Assembly (NCBI GenBank): GCA_033675545.1
Contig: JAWDGP010001129.1
Coordinates: forward strand, 327,501 to 391,500
Reading direction: 5' to 3'
DNA from: Elysia crispata
Lineage: Eukaryota > Mollusca > Gastropoda > Plakobranchidae
DNA: 64,000 nucleotides
In this document: positions 58,501-64,000 of the stretch, piece by piece
How positions within the stretch are numbered: the stretch's first letter is position 1
Layout: the number at the start of each line of letters is the position of its first letter
The notes under the pieces: model-generated
Told to the model about the DNA's origin: nothing
Seen by the model: the letters and a program-made list of their open reading frames with translations, nothing else
The model's database searches: none
Translations under genes and position numbers: made by a program

Positions 58501-61500
58501 GTTATATTCAACAAGTAAACAACTTTATTTAAATGGTATGAAAAAGAAGAACCTATGTGCTTTCGAATGCCTTTTTTAAAATTCAAATTTCCTTTATCCG
58601 GCTCAGCAGAACTGGTTTTCAGATATTTATATAAGTTTGAATAATTCTTCTTTGGATTGATATAATTCATCCACCATAACTAAAGACATCTGCTGGACCA
58701 TTAGAATACAAAACTTTTTTAACAATCTTAAAACCCAAGTCTGAAATCAGAATGGTGGAGAGTCAGGTGATAATCTGCTTACCTCAACATAGTTGACAGG
58801 AAAGATGCCTGCCCTGCCGTGGTGCTCCCCCTCGAACCAGTTCTTATCCACCTGTCGCAGGAGGTACAGGGTGTCACCTTTCCTGAACGATAGCTCTCTG
58901 GAGAGAAAAAAATTGTGAACGATTACGATCAGAAAATGTTTGAACATATTTGCAGTGTACAGGTGTAAACAGCTGCAGCTTCATTCAAATGTTTTTCTGG
59001 AAAAAAAAGAAAATGTGGAGTTCATTTGCATAGCACCATTAATTAATTCATTTCATAGATAAAAGCCATATAAGAGTCGAAAAAATTCAACAGTTCTTCA
59101 TTATCTCAGAAGAGAGTATTTAAATATTGTGTATACTCTACATGCATAAAATTTCCCCTAATGACTCAGAACCACACAAAGACAGAATTCAAATATCTGC
59201 ATTCCAGGCCTTAGGGGTGAATCTTTCTCTTCCTGTCCTGTATAAGTACCAAACTCAAGGAACTCACAGCAATAAAAAAGTCGTACTCCTTTATCTTTGA
59301 CTTGCCTGAATGGCGCTGTGGACCAAACTTATGCCTTATCTGGAAGTGAACGACCTCAAATATACCTTGTTATGAGGACTTAGTATTCCAAGAACTAATA
59401 ACCACCCTACCAAAGTCTGTAGCAGCTCTACGTGTGTACAACGAGTCACAGATTCTGCGCCTATGGTCACTGCTAGCTACGTGTCTCAAACATCTGACCT
59501 CTGACCTACCTGGGATTCTGGGCTGTGAAGTTGAAGAGAGCCTTGGCCTTGCCCTGTATCTGGAAGCCTCGCCTCCTCTCTGGAGGGACGCTCAGGGTGG
59601 TGGACAGCGAGGATGTCTGGTTGCTGGGTGACCGGTACGTCTGCTGCTGCTGCTGAGGTGGCGGAGATCTCACTTGCTGGGGCTGGTCAGGCATCTCGTC
59701 AAAACGGTTGGGGGAGATGGGCGATTTCTGGGCGGGCCTGCTCCACATTCACACATAGCGTAAACAGAGGAGTAAAAGGGAACTTTCACTTTGATTCTAT
59801 CAGGTTTTAAACTATAGCTATGGTTTGCAGTTTAAACTATTCAAATAAAATCCATAGCAATATATATCAAGCTAAGATGTCTGAAACTTCTTGACGAGAA
59901 TCGACTTTCTTCCCCTCGTAACATACAATCAATGTCCTCACTGCCAATCTCTGCCTTATTTGGAAAATACACTGCATTTCACAGAATCCTTTAGCAATGT
60001 TTTCAATCTTGTTCAGTTTGTCTTCTTATTAAAAAAAAAAAATAAAATAAAAAACGGAAATAAACCGAAAGCCCTAAATTCTAAAAACATGATGAACTAT
60101 CTTAGATTTTGAATACATATAGTCCTGGATACCGTATTTTACAGCTCTTACTACTGGTCTCTGGTCAAAACTTGTCGACTTACGTGAAAAAGTCATGGTG
60201 TTTTCGGGCTGCATTCTTCTCTGCCTCGAGCTGAATCCTCTTCTGTCTCTCCTCCTCATACAGTTCCTCCTGTGGAACAAGGCACGGTACACAGCAGTTT
60301 GCTCGACAAGAGGGATACCAGCGAAAAGGATTCATCAAGCAATTTGTTTATTTATTGATAAATGATTTATTGGTCGTTTCCTTCAAAAACCGAGCTATGC
60401 ACAAAAAAAAAAGACTCAAAGGGTTAGTAATAAATGACAGACATTTCTCAAAGTTCATTGGGTTCTGTAACAGGAGTGGAATAAGATTTAATCCAGGCCA
60501 GGTATTTTCCGTCCAGACCATCTATCTACTGCAGAAAAGTGAGCTTGATCTCCTCAGCTTAAGATCCCCTAAATCTGTCTCAATTTTTGAAACGAAACAA
60601 ACTTAAAACAACATGCTCGACGGCAGAAGAACGCCGATATCAATATCACGTCAAAATTAAGGAGAGAGTGAAAAAGGTAAAATTTTAAGTCAATCTGTTT
60701 GATAATCAGTGAGTTAGGCAGCAGATAGAATACGCCGGATTACTTGTAAGGCTGAGATCTAGACCACATGGAGAATGCTCTCGTAGGCACATATTCATTT
60801 ACATCTGAAACAATGCGAGAAGAATACTAGAAACAATGGGAGAAGAATACTAGAAACAATGAGAGAAGAATACTAGAAACAATGAGAGAAGAATACTAGA
60901 AACAATGAGAGAAGAATACTAGAAACAATGAGAGAAGAATACTAGAAACAATGAGAGAAGAATACTAGAAACAATGAGAGAAGAATACTAGAAACAATGA
61001 GAGAAGAATACTAGAAACAATGAGAGAAGAATACTAGAAACAATGAGAGAAGAATACTAGAAACAATGAAAGAAGAAACTAGAAAAAATGAGAGAAGAAT
61101 ACTAGAAACAATGAGAGAAGAATACTAGAAACAATGAGAGAAGAATACTAGAAACAATGAGAGAAGAATACTAGAAACAATGAGAGAAGAATACTAGAAA
61201 CAATGAGAGAAGAATACTAGAAACAATGAGAGAAGAAACTAGAAACAATGAGAGAAGAAACTAGAAACGCTCTTTTTTCTCACTCAATCTACGCTTTAAT
61301 TGCCTTTTACAAGCATTCGCCTCAATCAAAACTTGCATTGTGGCACTTGGATTACAAGCTCTATTTTTAAAACCGTAATGTGTGAAAAAAAGTCTTATCA
61401 GAGAAATAACGCTCTTGTGTAGATTCTTATTCGACAAAACGAGCTGTGAGTCACAACGAATATGGAAATCAGCATATACTGTACTTCCCAAATCTATTTT

Positions 61501-62245
61501 AAGATCATCTGAAACGGTGCTTGTTAGAAGGTTAAGAATTCCCGAAAAAGTACCTTAAAGTACTTTGCCTTAATGACACTTAAAGCTGCGCATTTATCTA
61601 AACCCACGAATGCTTATAAGGATGTATAAAAAGATTTGATTAGTACAAACTACACTAAATATTCTTATTTTTTAACCACACCCAAGTGAGGATAAAAGGG
61701 ACGCCAGCTTCTCACGATGAACTATCTTGTCTCTAGTAAGATCACTAGGATAGTGAGTTCAGCAATTGTCTAAGCCCGTCCGTGTACAATAAGTGTCTCC
61801 TTTATTTCCAACTGAAAGCATTTCTTATATTTTTTTATAACTATTTTTCTACTACCCAAAATGACATTTTTCTTTCTTCATTTTTACTCTTTGGTCCAGA
61901 CCTCCTCCCTCGACAGAATCGAAATGAAAACCGTTTATTACCACCAGATTAGAGATTAGGGAGTACGAGTATACTTCCTTTACCATCAATACAAGGTGCG
62001 CAATGACAATAGTGATGTCAATCAATGTATATTTTAATTCTCTTTCTCTCTCTTGCTCCCGCCCTATCTCTCTCCCTCACCCCCTCTCTCTTTCTTACCC
62101 CTTCCCGATCTGAATCTCCTCCCTCTCTCTCCATCCTTCCCCCTCTCTCTCTCCCTCCTTCCTTCTCACTCCCTCTCTCTCTCTCTTCCTCCTTCCCTCT
62201 CACTCCCTCTCTCTCTCTCCTTCCCTCTCTCTCTCTCTTCCTCCT

Positions 62246-62305
<60 letters not shown>

Positions 62306-62427
62306 GTCTGGCCTTGCACTCACCAGTCTTTGTTTCCTGTAGGCCTCGTCCTCCTCTCTCCTCTTCCTCTCCTTCTCCTCAGAGGGCAGACTCTTGCGGA
62401 GGACATCCGTTGTCTGGTGTCGAAAGT
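55426..62427 (-). CDS. SORBS1: Sorbin/vinexin-family SH3 adaptor, 3' part
   Basis: SORBS (CAP/ponsin, ArgBP2, vinexin) proteins are scaffolds at focal adhesions, Z-discs and stress fibres that bind vinculin, Cbl and Abl through three C-terminal SH3 domains. Eight exons in coding order: 62324-62427, 60184-60269, 59510-59737, 58783-58897, 58338-58448, 57298-57460, 56003-56510, 55426-55594. All junctions are GT-AG and in frame (493 residues plus TGA). Order: charged helix with [12 protein letters not shown] and AARKHHDFF (1-63), Gln/Pro/Ser-rich linker, SH3-1 (about 126-179), short linker, SH3-2 (about 195-250), Ser/Gln/Pro-rich linker (about 251-437), SH3-3 (about 439-493). Each SH3 keeps its ALYDF-like start, Trp and Pro (FPVNY, FPTSY, FPGNY). 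The SoHo region is off-window. SORBS1, SORBS2 and SORBS3 cannot be told apart here. Confidence 0.95.
56003..56510 (-). CDS. SORBS1: SORBS exon, linker between SH3-2 and SH3-3
   Basis: About 169 residues rich in Ser, Gln, Pro and Asn ([13 protein letters not shown], a short poly-Gln, [14 protein letters not shown]). It is disordered, with little family conservation. It ends DDDLALQ and a split Arg codon that joins the SH3-3 exon. Confidence 0.9.
57298..57460 (-). CDS. SORBS1: SORBS exon, second half of SH3-2
   Basis: Encodes [20 protein letters not shown] and [14 protein letters not shown], then a Thr/Pro/Ile-rich tail. Phase 0 at the start, ends one base into Gly. Confidence 0.96.
58338..58448 (-). 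CDS. SORBS1: SORBS exon, first half of SH3-2
   Basis: 37 codons, phase 0 at both ends. Encodes the inter-SH3 linker and then [20 protein letters not shown], the start of the second SH3 domain. Confidence 0.96.
58783..58897 (-). CDS. SORBS1: SORBS exon, second half of SH3-1
   Basis: Encodes [20 protein letters not shown] and [10 protein letters not shown]. It begins with the last base of a split Arg codon. Confidence 0.97.
59510..59737 (-). CDS. SORBS1: SORBS exon, linker and start of SH3-1
   Basis: Encodes [12 protein letters not shown], a Gln/Pro/Ser-rich linker with five Gln in a row, RRRGFQ and then [13 protein letters not shown], the first strand of SH3-1. Confidence 0.94.
60184..60269 (-). 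CDS. SORBS1: SORBS exon, charged helix
   Basis: Encodes [20 protein letters not shown] and ARKHHDFF, a charged helix upstream of the SH3 domains that resembles the corresponding SORBS segment. Phase 0 at the start; ends two bases into Thr. Confidence 0.9.
60812..61268. repeat. 23-bp minisatellite in SORBS intron
   Basis: About 20 copies of AATGAGAGAAGAATACTAGA plus AAC, lying in the intron between 60269 and 62324. Three units lack ATACT-type bases (AGAAGAAACTAGAAA), two of them at the right end. Confidence 0.96.
62038..62304. repeat. Polypyrimidine and (CT)n tract in SORBS intron
   Basis: CT-rich DNA with CCTCCTTCC blocks, passing into pure (CT)n at about 62242-62304. It stops 20 bases before the donor of the first visible SORBS exon. 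Confidence 0.95.
62324..62427 (-). CDS. SORBS1: SORBS exon, charged helix (first visible)
   Basis: Encodes [20 protein letters not shown] and [11 protein letters not shown]. It continues in frame into the 60184-60269 exon. Its 5' edge needs one base from an exon outside the recognisable part of the window. Confidence 0.88.
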
Positions 62428-64000
62428 CTGTGCAGGTGAGGAAAAAACAATAGCGATGTGAGCCATACAATGGGAACAAACAGAGAGAGCGTTTAGTGGA
62501 GCGCTATCATGGAGGATCTAAAATCTTTGATGAAAAAAATCGGCACTTATATTTAAGTTAGAATAAGACTTAAGTATTCCAAAAAGAAAAGTAATTATAT
62601 TGATTCAATATCTATTTTATCAAATAACGACAATTGCCGTTACCGTATTTTCGACATAAAACCCTCTCCCATTCAGCCTTACAGAATTAGCTGGTGTCTG
62701 AAGTTTAGTAAAAGATTTTTCAAAAGTTTAAATTTCAATGTCAAGAAATCTCTGACGATTTAAACAGCATCTTAATTTACATAAAAAAAAAACCACAAGA
62801 AATTAAATAAATCTATTTTCTAAAGATTTAATAAATATCGCACATTAAAAGCTTAAGGTAATTTCAAAAGATAAAAGAGATCGCAAGATTTCTATAGAAC
62901 TAAACTAACCTCTAATTATTGTTATTTATTTATTTATTATTTTTTTTTTGCAAACGATTATCATGTAAATCTATCGATAAATAATTGTAGTTATATACAG
63001 ATGGAAAAGACGAAAGCTAGTAATATGTTGTAAGGGCATGCCATTAGTTGAAAAATGAAGAACAATTAGGTATATATAAAGAATTTATTTGGTTTCTTTT
63101 GGTACTAATACTTTCCTGTGGCTTTTCTCACTAAGAAGGTTAAAATATCTACTACATCGGCGGCCTGCGAGCGATCTGTTTTACATTCAAAATATTTGGG
63201 ATTTGTTTGCACGATTGTTTGCTTTGAAATATTGACAAGGGATCGAAACAAAAATTGTAACAAGATAGGAAAAATATTGATTTTATTAATTTGAAAAGGT
63301 CTTTTTCTATGTAATCTTCATTGTGGTTGAAATAAAAGTTTTCCACACAAAAAACAACATAATAATTATGAATCAATGATGTAAAAATCGCTGTCAATCA
63401 AGCGAAACAAAAGGGAAAAAAAGAATAAAGATAAACTGAAATAATCACATTTTGGATTGTATGTGCGAGCATGCCTCTCAAGTATAATTATGTTATGTAT
63501 TCAAATCAAAAGAAAAATTATAGCACGCTCCGATAGTCAAAATGTGGGGAAAACGTGCACACGTATCAAAGCAAGATTCCAAATAGAGCTGAATTTGCCT
63601 GTTATAAAGATCAATTCAGCGAAAATCAGTGCGGGCAAAAAAAAAAAAAACAAAACAAAACAAAAACAAAAATAATAATAAAAAAAACTTAAGAAAATTT
63701 CTATCTAGCCAGTCATATACAACCGGCAGCCATGCAAAAAACTAGAATCTAGATCTAGCAGAGTGCCAGCAGAACATGAAGTGGAAAAGCCACAGCAAGC
63801 CATCGCAAAGCAGTGATACTTGTGAGAGATCTGACTCTAGAAAGTACTGTCTAGATCTATGGAGATTAATAGGAAAAAAAAATACGAGGCAAAAGTGCGC
63901 AACTAATACTAATGGAAAGCGTGGCACAGCAAACCGAAGAAGTTGATTCTAATTGGCTGCAGCAGCTCTCTGGAGAGAGCTGGTGGCAGTGGTTATAGTG
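62428..64000 (-). other. SORBS upstream intron
   Basis: I found no further SORBS exon or other gene. It contains an A-rich low-complexity run at 63640-63690. Confidence 0.4.

Noticed and set aside
60812-61268. CRISPR-like array from regular spacing
   Set aside because: The units are directly adjacent with no unique spacers, and the surrounding gene is an animal gene with introns. The same applies to the 28-, 37- and 72-bp arrays.

Overview
The window looks like nuclear DNA of a lophotrochozoan animal, most likely a mollusc and perhaps a gastropod. The evidence is GT-AG introns of 0.1 to 2 kb, animal-type gene families, an ependymin-family secreted protein, abundant (CT)n/(GA)n microsatellites and minisatellites, and frequent TCTAGATCTAG-like words. 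The species assignment is inference; I can only see the gene families and base-composition style.

Layout. 1-8144 is repeat-rich non-coding DNA, probably intronic to the first gene. 8145-16879 (+) holds the last 14 coding exons of a ZMIZ1/ZMIZ2 (Tonalli-type) SP-RING transcriptional co-regulator, with all exon junctions in frame (933 residues plus stop). Its N-terminal TPR-like part lies outside the window. A long AT-rich putative 3' UTR runs to about 24.1 kb. 24.2-44.3 kb is gene-free and dominated by repeats: a 35-bp minisatellite split by a 1.28-kb interspersed repeat, a 1.7-kb RGY trinucleotide tract, 72-bp and 28-bp minisatellites, a TIR-bounded element, a tandem array carrying ERE-like palindromes, a second copy of the 1.28-kb repeat, and a decayed LTR-retrotransposon gag with a foldback element inserted in it. 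44372-44947 (+) is an uninterrupted ependymin-related secreted-protein gene. 46.2-48.0 kb is a 37-bp satellite array. 55426-62427 (-) carries the last 8 coding exons of a sorbin/vinexin-family (SORBS) adaptor with three SH3 domains, preceded on its 3' side by about 5 kb of likely UTR or intergenic DNA.

The three genes show no sign of working as a unit: ZMIZ acts in the nucleus with DNA-binding factors and SUMO ligase-type chemistry, the ependymin-related protein is secreted, and SORBS proteins scaffold actin and adhesion sites. ZMIZ and the ependymin gene are in tandem; the ependymin gene and SORBS are convergent.

The most unusual structures are the RGY tract, in which one internal block seems to have changed AGT/AGC triplets to GGT/GGC while keeping its non-repeat landmarks; the several cases of a mobile element splitting an older repeat, which give a relative insertion chronology; and the tandem array of ERE-like palindromes.
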